From positions 1-8,015 of the forward strand of contig JAGGDZ010000345.1 in assembly GCA_024648655.1 (NCBI GenBank): DNA of 8,015 nt, written 5' to 3'. This document shows, in pieces, positions 1-6,854 of the stretch. This stretch comes from Chloroflexota bacterium. Its GTDB lineage: Bacteria > Chloroflexota > Dehalococcoidia > Lucifugimonadales > JADFKI01. Position 1 is the stretch's first letter. Each line of letters starts with the position of its first letter. Position numbers and translations under genes: made by a program. The notes beneath the pieces were generated by a model that was not told the origin of the DNA, made no database searches, and saw nothing but the letters and a program-made list of their open reading frames with translations.

Positions 1-135
1 CTCTACCCGGGCCTGGCGGAGCACGAAGAGGAGCAAGACAGGCGCGCCAACGGCACCATCCTGCACACCGAAGTCATCGGCTGGTTCGAGGAAATCTGCA
101 ACGAACTCGAAATCCCCCATCTTCGGACATACTAA
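1..135 (+). CDS. Malate/L-lactate dehydrogenase (Ldh) family oxidoreductase, C-terminal fragment
   Basis: Frame 1 is open from the window edge to TAA at 133-135 and gives 44 residues, beginning LYPG and ending HLRTY. The gene is truncated at its 5' end by the window. The pattern is a YPG turn, a charged stretch (residues 7-15), an RxNG segment at 15-18, and then a helix rich in Glu, Trp and Leu. It resembles the C-terminal tail of the NAD(P)-dependent Ldh family (2-hydroxyacid dehydrogenases such as ureidoglycolate, malate or sulfolactate dehydrogenases), as judged from memory. Those enzymes oxidise a 2-hydroxyacid to the 2-oxoacid in the cytoplasm. The catalytic and NAD-binding parts lie outside the window, so the substrate cannot be inferred. 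It precedes the SDR gene by 50 nt on the same strand and probably shares its transcript. That the segment codes is fairly certain; the family call is moderate. Confidence 0.55.
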   Translation, partial: LYPGLAEHEEEQDRRANGTILHTEVIGWFEEICNELEIPHLRTY

Positions 136-159
136 ATCTCACATCAGCATCTCACATCA
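136..159. repeat. Short 11-bp direct repeat in the leader of the SDR gene
   Basis: ATCTCACATCA occurs at 136-146 and again at 149-159, separated by GC (13-bp period). It fills the front of the 50-nt gap between the Ldh-like stop codon and the SDR ribosome-binding site (GGAGGT, 175-180). It may be a simple slippage duplication, and no regulator site is recognised. The copies are seen directly; any function is unknown. Confidence 0.6.
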
Positions 160-185
160 ACTCCAACTCCCTACGGAGGTGAATC

Positions 186-944
186 ATGGGCAAGCTCGAC
201 GGCAAGGTAGCGCTCATCAGTGGTGGCGCGCGCGGGCAGGGCGCGGCTGAAGCCCGCCTCTTCGCAGAGGAAGGGGCAAAAGTTGTGCTCGGCGACATCC
301 TAGACGAGCAGGGACAGCAGGTCGAAGCCGAGATCAATGAACTCGGCGGAAACGCGCTCTATGTGCATCTTGACGTCACAAGCGAATCAGACTGGGAGAG
401 CGCAGTCGAAGCCGCAGTCGGCAGATTCGGCAAACTCGACATTCTGGTGAACAACGCCGCCATCGTCATACCGAAGGCAGCCATCGAGGATCGAACAGGC
501 GACGAGTGGGACCGCATCTTCGAGGTCAACGCGAAGGGCGTCTTCCTTGGCACGAAGCATGCCATTCCCGAAATGCGGAATGCAGGGGGCGGCTCCATCG
601 TCAACATTTCGTCCGTCGCAGGCATCGGACAGAGCGCCCACCAAGAACCGGCATACGCCGCCAGCAAGGGCGCAGTACGTATTTTCAGCAAAGTAACTGC
701 ATCGCAGCACGCAGTGGACGGCATCCGCTGCAACTCGGTCCATCCCGGCCCCATCGACACCGACATGCTGCACTCATCGATGGGCAGCCCCGAAGGGCTT
801 GAGAATCGCTTGACTCGCGTTCCACTGCGTCGCATGGGCACCGCTGACGAGATAGCGAAAGGCGTCCTGTACCTCGCATCCGACGACTCGTCCTATGTAA
901 CCGGCTCCGAGCTGGTAATAGACGGCGGCGCGATTTCGATGTAG
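186..944 (+). CDS. Short-chain dehydrogenase/reductase (classical SDR, NAD-type)
   Basis: A 252-residue protein, the normal length for a classical SDR, reversibly oxidising an alcohol to a ketone in the cytoplasm. The N-terminal cofactor motif is SGGARGQG (12-19), a variant of TGxxxGxG. Asp37 at the end of the second strand favours NAD(H) over NADP(H). The structural motif NNAA is at 89-92. The catalytic tetrad is visible as Asn115 (EVNAKG), Ser143 (NISS), Tyr157 and Lys161 (YAASK). Ser143 to Tyr157 is 14 residues, one more than is usual in the family. The PG motif (187-188) and the C-terminal VTGSELVIDGG segment are intact. The ATG is fixed by GGAGGT five nt upstream. It stands 50 nt after the Ldh-like gene and 7 nt before the first amidohydrolase, implying cotranscription. 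It resembles hydroxysteroid- and cyclic-alcohol-type SDRs, but the substrate cannot be read from sequence. Confidence 0.93.
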   Translation: MGKLDGKVALISGGARGQGAAEARLFAEEGAKVVLGDILDEQGQQVEAEINELGGNALYVHLDVTSESDWESAVEAAVGRFGKLDILVNNAAIVIPKAAIEDRTGDEWDRIFEVNAKGVFLGTKHAIPEMRNAGGGSIVNISSVAGIGQSAHQEPAYAASKGAVRIFSKVTASQHAVDGIRCNSVHPGPIDTDMLHSSMGSPEGLENRLTRVPLRRMGTADEIAKGVLYLASDDSSYVTGSELVIDGGAISM

Positions 945-951
945 GAGAACC

Positions 952-2250
952 ATGGCCAACAGTCCTCGCTTCACCATCCTGACCGCCGACCGCGTGATTG
1001 ACGCGAAGGGCGGTGTGCCTATCGAGAATGGCGCAGTTCTGCTCGAAGGCTCCACCATTGCTGCGGTGGGTCGTGCCGCCGACATCCGCGCACCGGAGGG
1101 CGCAGACGCGCAGACTACCCACTACGCGGGATGCACTATCATGCCCGGAATGGTCGATTGTCATACGCACCACAACGGCTTCGGCGACGGGCGGCTCGGC
1201 GATGAACTCGCGCTGCTGCCCGACGAGGTGCTGACCGTGAAGTCGGCGAGGAACGCACGCGCCAGCCTGTTCTCCGGCGTAACTACGATACGCGAGAATG
1301 GACCCAAGAATGTGACTATGTTCAGGCTGCGGGACGCTATCAACGCGGGGCTTGCGATTGGACCCCGCATGGTGCTGTGCGGTCGTCCTGTCTCCATCAT
1401 CGGCGGGCACATGGGGTACTTCGGCGGAGAGGTCACAGGCGCTAACGACGCCCGCGCACTCACACGCCAGCTCATCAAGGAAGGCGCCGATTACATCAAG
1501 ATAACCGCCACCGGTGGCACCACGCGCACATCGTTTCCAACGCTGCCGTCCTTCAACTTGGACGAGCTTAGAGCGGTCACCGACGAGGCGCGCAAATTCG
1601 GCAAGCTCACCGCCACGCACTCCTCGAACTCCGCGGGCATCGCCAACTCTCTCGATGCGGGTGTGGACATGATTATCCACTGCTACTACATTGACGCGGA
1701 TGGCACGGTGAACTTCCGTGAAGACATTGCGGAGCGCATCGAACGGCAATCCGCATTCGTCAATCCCACGCTTCAGGTGAGCCGCGCCACCGCTTGGACT
1801 CTTACCCACAAGCGGGACGAACAGGGGCTGACCCCGCCTGAGCAAACCGAGCTTGACACTGCGCGCGCAAACCTCGATGTGCGTCTCGACCACACGCGCC
1901 GCATGATAGACCTAGGCGTCAAGGTCATCACCGGCTCCGATTCGTCCTGGAGCATGTACCAACTTGGCAATACCGTCTATGAGACCGAGTTGCTGGTGCA
2001 TGCCGGATACACGCCGATGCAGGGCGTCCTCTCGGTAACGAGCTGGGCAGCGGCTGCGCTCGGCGTCTCAGACCTGGTCGGCACGCTTGAACCCGACAAG
2101 GCAGCGGACATTTTGGTCGTGCGGGGCAATCCCTCCGAGGACATCAACGCACTCTGGGATGTCGAGGATGTGTTTCTGGCAGGGCGCAAGATCGAGCGCG
2201 GCTCGGACGAGTCGATAACCGCAGTCCGCCAGCCATCCGCCCAGATATAA
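952..2250 (+). CDS. Metal-dependent amidohydrolase (first of a tandem pair)
   Basis: A 432-residue member of the amidohydrolase superfamily (PF01979-type), expected to be a cytoplasmic metal-dependent (beta/alpha)8-barrel hydrolase of C-N or related bonds. It has the N-terminal beta-sandwich strand, then PGMVDCHTH with metal ligands His71 and His73. Lys183 in DYIKITATGG is the expected carboxylated bridging lysine. His223 (ATHS), His243 (IIHC) and Asp330 (GSD) complete the metal and catalytic set. The ending VGTLEPDKAADILVV (376-390) is the typical return to the sandwich domain. The motif GGH (151-153) and overall layout suit the subgroup containing imidazolonepropionase- and Xaa-Pro-dipeptidase-like amidohydrolases. 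There is no signal peptide. The start is set by AGGAG overlapping the upstream SDR stop codon (943-947), which suggests translational coupling. The substrate is unknown. It is about 70% identical to its downstream neighbour over residues 61-110 (35 of 50, counted by eye). Confidence 0.93.
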   Translation: MANSPRFTILTADRVIDAKGGVPIENGAVLLEGSTIAAVGRAADIRAPEGADAQTTHYAGCTIMPGMVDCHTHHNGFGDGRLGDELALLPDEVLTVKSARNARASLFSGVTTIRENGPKNVTMFRLRDAINAGLAIGPRMVLCGRPVSIIGGHMGYFGGEVTGANDARALTRQLIKEGADYIKITATGGTTRTSFPTLPSFNLDELRAVTDEARKFGKLTATHSSNSAGIANSLDAGVDMIIHCYYIDADGTVNFREDIAERIERQSAFVNPTLQVSRATAWTLTHKRDEQGLTPPEQTELDTARANLDVRLDHTRRMIDLGVKVITGSDSSWSMYQLGNTVYETELLVHAGYTPMQGVLSVTSWAAAALGVSDLVGTLEPDKAADILVVRGNPSEDINALWDVEDVFLAGRKIERGSDESITAVRQPSAQI

Positions 2251-2284
2251 GCGCCGATACTTAGGCGTCGTTTGGAGAAGCAAG

Positions 2285-3538
2285 ATGCCAGCACATTCCC
2301 ACTTCACCCTCCTGAAAGCCGCCCGCCTCATAGACACTGCGCGCGAAGCCGTACAGGAGCAAGCCGCCATCCTGCTTGAAGGCAACACCGTCCGGCAGAT
2401 TGGCACGGCGGAGACGGTGCATGCGCCTGATGGCGCATCCGCGCAGGAGATCGACTATGGCGACGCCACCATCCTACCGGGTCTTGTGGATTCCCATGTT
2501 CACTTGAACGGCATCGGCGACGGGCGCGCGGGCGACGAACTTGCGACCTTGCCCGACGAAGTGCTGACCGTTCAGGCTGCTGAGAACGCGCGCCGCCACC
2601 TGTACTCGGGGGTGACCACGCTGCGGGATTGCGGCGCGAAACACCGCACGACCTTTCTGCTGCGCGAGGCTGTCGAGATGGGCATCGTGCCCGCGCCGCG
2701 ACTCATTCTGGCGGGCAGACCCATCGCCATCATCGGCGGTCATCTCAGCTACTTCGGCACCACCGCGACGGGCGTTGACGAGTGCCGCGCAGCCGTCCGA
2801 CAACTCATCAAGGAGGGCGCGGACTTCATTAAAATTACAGCCACAGGCGGAAGCACACGCACCAGTCACCCGCTCAGGCCGTCGTTCAATGTTGAAGAAC
2901 TGAGCGCACTCTGCGAGGAAGCCCACAGGTTCGGCAAACACGCCGCAGCACACTGCGTCTCTTCGCAGGGAATGGTCAACTCGCTCGATGCCGGTATCGA
3001 TACTATCATCCACGGCGTGCACAAGGACCCGGACGGCGCGGACACCTATCGCCCGGACATCGCGGAACGCATCGCGGAGCAGGGTGTATTCGTCAATCCG
3101 ACACTTGGGCAGGGCTTGGCGCGAATACGCATGCTCGAAGACATGGAAAGCCTCACTGACGGACAGCAGGCGGAACTGGATACCTTCCGCGAAAACTCCG
3201 AAGCGCGGATGGACCATTTCGCTCGCATGCGGGACGCCGGCGTGGTGATGGCGGCAGGCTCCGACTCCGCGTGGTCGCACTACCCGATGGGCGACTACCA
3301 GACAGACATCGAGGCTCACGCAATGGCAGGCATGTCCAATATGGAAGCCATCGTATCCGCCACGCGGGACGCCGCGCGCTCCTGCTGCGTTGATTCGCTC
3401 GTGGGCACGCTCGAACCCGGCAAGCAGGCAGACCTGCTGGTGGTCAACGGTAATCCGCTCGACGACCTAGCCGCGCTCAGGCAAATAGCGGACGTATTCC
3501 TGGCGGGCAGCCGCATTGACCGCCAAGACTTCATCTAG
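2285..3538 (+). CDS. Metal-dependent amidohydrolase (second of a tandem pair)
   Basis: A 417-residue paralogue of the preceding gene. It aligns without gaps to about residue 275, so the metal ligands fall at identical positions: His71 and His73 (SHVH), Lys183 (FIKITATGG), His223 (AAHC) and His243 (IIHG). The last ligand is Asp327 (GSD), three residues earlier than in the neighbour. All superfamily catalytic residues are present, so both copies are probably active metallohydrolases. Residues next to the third and fourth ligands differ strongly (HCVSSQG against HSSNSAG; HGVHKDPDG against HCYYIDADG), pointing to different substrates. The C-terminus is shorter, lacking the Ser/Gln-rich tail of the first copy. 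GGAG at 2274-2277, seven nt before ATG, supports the start. The 34-nt gap to the first copy is compatible with one operon. The stop lies only 4 bp from that of the convergent GGT-like gene. Confidence 0.93.
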   Translation: MPAHSHFTLLKAARLIDTAREAVQEQAAILLEGNTVRQIGTAETVHAPDGASAQEIDYGDATILPGLVDSHVHLNGIGDGRAGDELATLPDEVLTVQAAENARRHLYSGVTTLRDCGAKHRTTFLLREAVEMGIVPAPRLILAGRPIAIIGGHLSYFGTTATGVDECRAAVRQLIKEGADFIKITATGGSTRTSHPLRPSFNVEELSALCEEAHRFGKHAAAHCVSSQGMVNSLDAGIDTIIHGVHKDPDGADTYRPDIAERIAEQGVFVNPTLGQGLARIRMLEDMESLTDGQQAELDTFRENSEARMDHFARMRDAGVVMAAGSDSAWSHYPMGDYQTDIEAHAMAGMSNMEAIVSATRDAARSCCVDSLVGTLEPGKQADLLVVNGNPLDDLAALRQIADVFLAGSRIDRQDFI

Positions 3539-3542
3539 TTCT

Positions 3543-5234
3543 CTAAAACCTGTACAGAGGATCGTCCGATGGTCTAGCCGCGCCGCCACTGAAACCTGCC
3601 GGAACTCCGTCCGCCCGGAAGCACGCAGCGCCTCGAATCACCCCATTCGCATGATCGAACATCACGCCGTTCATACCTCCGGCGACCCTCGGCACGACCT
3701 GCACTCTGTGTCCCATTCCCTTTAGCGCCTGCTGAACGTTGCCGGAAATGCCCGGCTCGACTTCCAAATCCTGCCCCTGCGTCCATATGCGTGGCGCTTC
3801 AACCGCTTCTTGCAGAGTCATTCCATGGTCTATGACATTCACGATAGCCTGCAACACAGACGGGAATATGCGCGTCGCGCCCGGCGTTCCCAGCGCCATC
3901 AACGGCTTCCCGTCCTTCATCACGATGGTTGGGGACATGCTGCTGACCATTCGCTTGCCCGGCGCGATGGAGTTCGCGTTGCCCGGATGCGGGTCGAAGA
4001 TGTTCATCGTGTTGTTCAGAAGCATGCCCGTTCCGGGTGTCGTCACCTTGGAGCCGAACACTGCATGAATTGTCTGTGTCGTTGACACGACATTGCCGTC
4101 CGAGTCGGCGGTTGTCAGATGGGTCGTATCCGCGCCCTCACCGACATATAGCGATGGATTGCCGTATCTGTATTCACGCGCACGGTCGGTGTCTATCTCT
4201 CGGCTTCTCACGGCGGCATACCCCTTGTTGGTCAGCGCGCCGACCGGCACTTCGACAAATGCCGGGTCGCCCAGGTACTCAAAGCGGTCCGCGAACGCGA
4301 CCTTCATCGCTTCTGCCAGCAGATGCGCTCCTGCCGCAGTGCCAAACCCAAGCGAGGCAAGATCGAACCTCTCCAGTATGTTTAGTATCTCGATAATGGC
4401 CGTCCCGCCGGAACTAGTCGGCGCAACCGATACGATGTCGTATCCTCTGTAAGTGCCCCGCACCGGCTCCCTGAGATGTATGCGATAGTTCTCGAAATCC
4501 TCGCCTACGATGATGCCGTCGTTAGCGGACATATCCGCAACTACCATATCGCCAACGTTGCCCCTGTAAAGTGCGTCGGCCCCCTCGGCGGCGACCGCCG
4601 TCAGCGTACGGGCGTAGTCCGCCCTGACGATAGTCTGCCCGACCGCAGGTGGCTTGCCGCCCGGCAGAAACACCTCCGCGCTCGACGGAAACAGCGCGAG
4701 GTCGTCTCGATTGAGCCGGATGATGTCAACGAGATAACGACTGACCGCGAATCCGCGTTCTGCGTAGCGAATCGCAGGCTGCACCACCGTGTCGAGTCCC
4801 AGCTTCCCGTACTTCTCCTCCGCGTAGCACCATCCCATCAGCGCGCCGGGCACTCCCACCGACTTGTAGCCAACCAGATTGGCGCGGTCCACCGTCTCCA
4901 TATAGTCGGGCCAGGTATCAGAGACGGTCTCGTACATGTCCGGCGCGGCTGCCATCGGGGCGACGGAATAGTTGTCGATGTTAACGAACCGGTCGCTCGA
5001 AGCGTCGTAGTAGTTGATGAACCCTGCGCCGAAGATGCCGACCATCATCGGCTCGACGACGCTGAGCGCGAAGACGGCAGCCACGGCGGCGTCCATCGCG
5101 TTGCCGCCCATCGCCAGCATCTCAAGTCCCGCCGCCGAACCCATCGGGTGGTTGGTCGTCACCATCCCATTGGACGCAACCGCGTCTTTCTTGTAGGTCT
5201 CAAATGGGCTGCCCGCAAGCTCTCTCCAAGACAT
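3543..5234 (-). CDS. Gamma-glutamyltransferase-family Ntn hydrolase with an altered acyl pocket
   Basis: A 563-residue protein covering both the large- and small-subunit regions of the GGT family. Members self-cleave before a Thr that becomes the N-terminal nucleophile of the small subunit. Here that site is Thr370 in TTHLTTADSDGN, giving chains of about 369 and 194 residues. Other hallmarks are NHPMGSAAG near the N-terminus, PTSSGGTA (272-279), LLNN (405-408) and KRMVSSMSPT (427-436). Compared from memory with E. coli GGT, Ser462/Ser463 are kept (Ser431/Ser432). Positions that hold the gamma-glutamyl group differ: Arg114 by Tyr89, Asn411 by His390, Gln430 by Thr409, Asp433 by Ile412, and GG483-484 by Gly-Ala. 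Typical glutathione hydrolysis is therefore doubtful. There is no N-terminal hydrophobic segment, so it is probably cytoplasmic, unlike periplasmic GGTs. The ATG is supported by GGGAGG on the minus strand (5240-5245), five nt upstream. No convincing promoter was found in the 122-bp gap to the upstream same-strand gene. Confidence 0.9.
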   Translation of the reverse strand: MSWRELAGSPFETYKKDAVASNGMVTTNHPMGSAAGLEMLAMGGNAMDAAVAAVFALSVVEPMMVGIFGAGFINYYDASSDRFVNIDNYSVAPMAAAPDMYETVSDTWPDYMETVDRANLVGYKSVGVPGALMGWCYAEEKYGKLGLDTVVQPAIRYAERGFAVSRYLVDIIRLNRDDLALFPSSAEVFLPGGKPPAVGQTIVRADYARTLTAVAAEGADALYRGNVGDMVVADMSANDGIIVGEDFENYRIHLREPVRGTYRGYDIVSVAPTSSGGTAIIEILNILERFDLASLGFGTAAGAHLLAEAMKVAFADRFEYLGDPAFVEVPVGALTNKGYAAVRSREIDTDRAREYRYGNPSLYVGEGADTTHLTTADSDGNVVSTTQTIHAVFGSKVTTPGTGMLLNNTMNIFDPHPGNANSIAPGKRMVSSMSPTIVMKDGKPLMALGTPGATRIFPSVLQAIVNVIDHGMTLQEAVEAPRIWTQGQDLEVEPGISGNVQQALKGMGHRVQVVPRVAGGMNGVMFDHANGVIRGAACFRADGVPAGFSGGAARPSDDPLYRF

Positions 5235-5356
5235 TCGATCCTCCCTTGATTGACTGTCTGCCGAATGGTTGAGGACATATCGTAGCGGAGATTAGGATGA
5301 TAGTATATGACCTGACGTCCACGAAGGGTGAGAACTGAACCACTGACAGACTTGCT

Positions 5357-6490
5357 TCACACCCGCGTCACAATAAACGATTCGTCCGTGAACCACAGCC
5401 CGCCGTACTTCTGAAGCGCCTGCGCCGTCACATCCAGGTAACGCCCGTCCCGCATCACCTCGTCCAGACGCTCGTCCTCTATCTGCGCCACATACACCGC
5501 CGCATTCCACGCCGCAAGTATGGTAGATGTGCCGATCGCCCCTGCGCCGCCCGAGTCCGACAGATGCATAAAGTATCGGAACTCCGCGCGCGAATCCACG
5601 TAGCTCACATACCTCAAATCCGGTCTGCTTTCGCCCATCTGCGCCTGCAATTCGCGCAGCAGCGTCACACGCGGCGTGCGGAACGGGCGCTCGCCCGGCC
5701 ATATCCTGCGAATTATCTCCATTCCCGGATCTTTGCCCGTGGACTGAATGACCACCATTAAGCCCCCGGACGCCAGTGAGCGAGCCAATGGCGCAAGCAC
5801 ATTCCGCACCTTCGCCCCCGCACTCTGTCGCGCCCGAAACGGCTGTGCCGCAATCACCAGATCATACTCGCGACCCGGACCGTCATGCCAACGCGGTATC
5901 ACCGGCGTCAGGGGCCACTCGTGATCCTTTCGATATATCACCAAAGCCGAAGGCGCATCATATATCGGGTTGCCAGAACGCTCGCTTATCTTCGTCTTCC
6001 ACCAGCCGCGCACCTGCGGTTCTATCTCCTTTATCTGCTCGTGGAAGTCGTAAGACGTCGAGCCTTCCAGCGCCACTTCCATCCAGTTCAGCCGCTCCCT
6101 GTTGCGGCGCAGGCGCGGCATCAACTGCGGAGCTTCCGAGTAGAACATGTTTGTAACTACCAGTGCAGTTAGCGGATGCTCCATCAGGCGGTCCGGCATC
6201 TTCTCTAGGCTGATACGCACATCTTCGTAGCTGATCTCCTTGCCCACGACCAGCATCGGCACCGTCGGAAAGCGATGATGCAAGTTCATCATCACCCGCG
6301 TGAGTACACTTGCATCGCCCATGCCCGCATCGAATATCCGCAGCGCGGGCTGCTTCGGCTCGAGATGCATCGTATCCATCGCCACGCGCTCGGCGATTAC
6401 CTGCTTTTCGTTGCAAGTCGTAACAAACAGCAGATACTTTTCTCGATTATCAAAGAAGCGAAACGAGCTGCTGTTCGAGGTAGTAATCAT
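5357..6490 (-). CDS. Rossmann-fold, SAM-methyltransferase-like protein of unknown function
   Basis: A 377-residue protein when started at the ATG at 6488-6490; an in-frame TTG at 6503-6505 would add five residues. The following positions count from that TTG. Residues 55-65, LRIFDAGMGDA, resemble methyltransferase motif I (DxGxGxG), with the last Gly replaced by Ala. They are followed by VVGKE (86-90), whose acidic residue could close the second strand. YDLVIAAQPF (214-223) looks like motif IV, and a GG-turn plus strand (GGLMVVIQS, 247-255) like motif V/VI. The N-terminal segment FRFFDNREKYLLFVTTCNEK is conspicuous and may be a family signature. There is no signal peptide or membrane segment. 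The substrate and even catalysis are uncertain; it could be a structural relative without methyl transfer. It lies 122 bp upstream of the GGT-like gene on the same strand and may be cotranscribed with it. A candidate promoter lies at 6538-6565. Confidence 0.72.
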   Translation of the reverse strand: MITTSNSSSFRFFDNREKYLLFVTTCNEKQVIAERVAMDTMHLEPKQPALRIFDAGMGDASVLTRVMMNLHHRFPTVPMLVVGKEISYEDVRISLEKMPDRLMEHPLTALVVTNMFYSEAPQLMPRLRRNRERLNWMEVALEGSTSYDFHEQIKEIEPQVRGWWKTKISERSGNPIYDAPSALVIYRKDHEWPLTPVIPRWHDGPGREYDLVIAAQPFRARQSAGAKVRNVLAPLARSLASGGLMVVIQSTGKDPGMEIIRRIWPGERPFRTPRVTLLRELQAQMGESRPDLRYVSYVDSRAEFRYFMHLSDSGGAGAIGTSTILAAWNAAVYVAQIEDERLDEVMRDGRYLDVTAQALQKYGGLWFTDESFIVTRV

Positions 6491-6498
6491 CTCACTTA

Positions 6499-6503
6499 CT
6501 TCC
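6499..6503 (-). promoter_or_regulatory. Ribosome-binding site choosing the ATG start of the methyltransferase-like gene
   Basis: On the minus strand GGAAG lies eight nt before the ATG at 6488-6490 and overlaps the alternative TTG at 6503-6505. No purine-rich motif precedes the TTG. The ATG is therefore preferred. Spacing and sequence are seen directly; use is inferred. Confidence 0.5.
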
Positions 6504-6537
6504 AACGAACTCGTGTGGAATCAGTATGCGTTGATAT

Positions 6538-6565
6538 ATCATAGTCGGCGCTGCCAATTTTGCAA
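6538..6565 (-). promoter_or_regulatory. Candidate sigma70-type promoter for the methyltransferase-like gene
   Basis: On the minus strand TTGCAA (6560-6565; 4 of 6 matches to TTGACA) is followed after 16 nt by TATGAT (6538-6543; 5 of 6 to TATAAT). A start of transcription near 6531 would leave about 40 nt of leader before the ATG at 6490. The position and spacing fit, but short motifs of this kind also arise by chance in AT-rich DNA. Confidence 0.4.
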
Positions 6566-6797
6566 CGAAAATGGACCGGACAGACCGAACTGTGCCGTGC
6601 TACGGATCGGCAAAATTCGACTTCTTACTTCACGCTTTCACGGGGACCATCGATAGATTTCAGAATACGTGGTTTGAAGTTGTTGTGTTTTTTACGCTGC
6701 GTACAGGTTGTAACGGCATCAAAGAAGAAAAGTACAATGACCGCTTGGCAAGGCAGCACGTAGGAGAGTTCGCCAATATATTTGTAAACGAGAGCAG

Positions 6798-6854
6798 GCG
6801 GCGCGGTTCCGACGCTATGACGATTACATATCTGTAGTCGGAGCCGCAAACCGC
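6798..6854 (+). repeat. Long imperfect inverted repeat (hairpin) in the intergenic region
   Basis: GCGGTTCCGAC (6803-6813) pairs with GTCGGAGCCGC (6837-6847) over 11 positions. Ten are Watson-Crick pairs and one is a T/G pair that would be a U-G wobble in plus-strand RNA. The loop is 23 nt. Past a small internal loop (C6802 opposite A6848-A6850) four more pairs form between 6798-6801 and 6851-6854, for about 15 pairs in all. It has no T-tract, so it is not a standard intrinsic terminator. A palindromic repeat unit or a structured RNA element are the likelier explanations. The structure is seen by hand pairing; its role is unknown. Confidence 0.6.

Noticed and set aside
685..1893. Minus-strand open frame of 402 codons
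   Set aside because: It lies antisense to the SDR and first amidohydrolase, both with intact motifs and ribosome-binding sites. Its translation is rich in Arg, Cys and His without any domain pattern, typical of a shadow frame in GC-rich DNA.
2251..2268. Small hairpin between the two amidohydrolases (GCGCC / GGCGT, 8-nt loop)
   Set aside because: Only four G-C pairs plus one wobble, with just three T residues after it; too weak to call a terminator, and the close gene spacing suggests readthrough.
2474..3319. Minus-strand open frame of 281 codons
   Set aside because: Antisense to the second amidohydrolase, no recognisable motif, composition typical of a shadow frame.
4476..5249. Plus-strand open frame of 257 codons
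   Set aside because: Antisense to the GGT-like gene, very rich in Arg, His and Val, no motif; a shadow.
6503..6505. TTG start for the methyltransferase-like gene
   Set aside because: No ribosome-binding site precedes it, while the ATG at 6488-6490 has GGAAG at a good distance; kept only as an alternative.
6556..6617. 8-bp inverted repeat AATTTTGC / GCAAAATT
   Set aside because: Arms are 46 bp apart, short and AT-rich, and expected by chance; one arm overlaps the candidate promoter -35 box.
6571..6837. Plus-strand open frame of 88 codons in the intergenic region
   Set aside because: No ribosome-binding site before its ATG, no recognisable domain, AT-rich composition unlike the neighbouring genes, and its end overlaps the hairpin.
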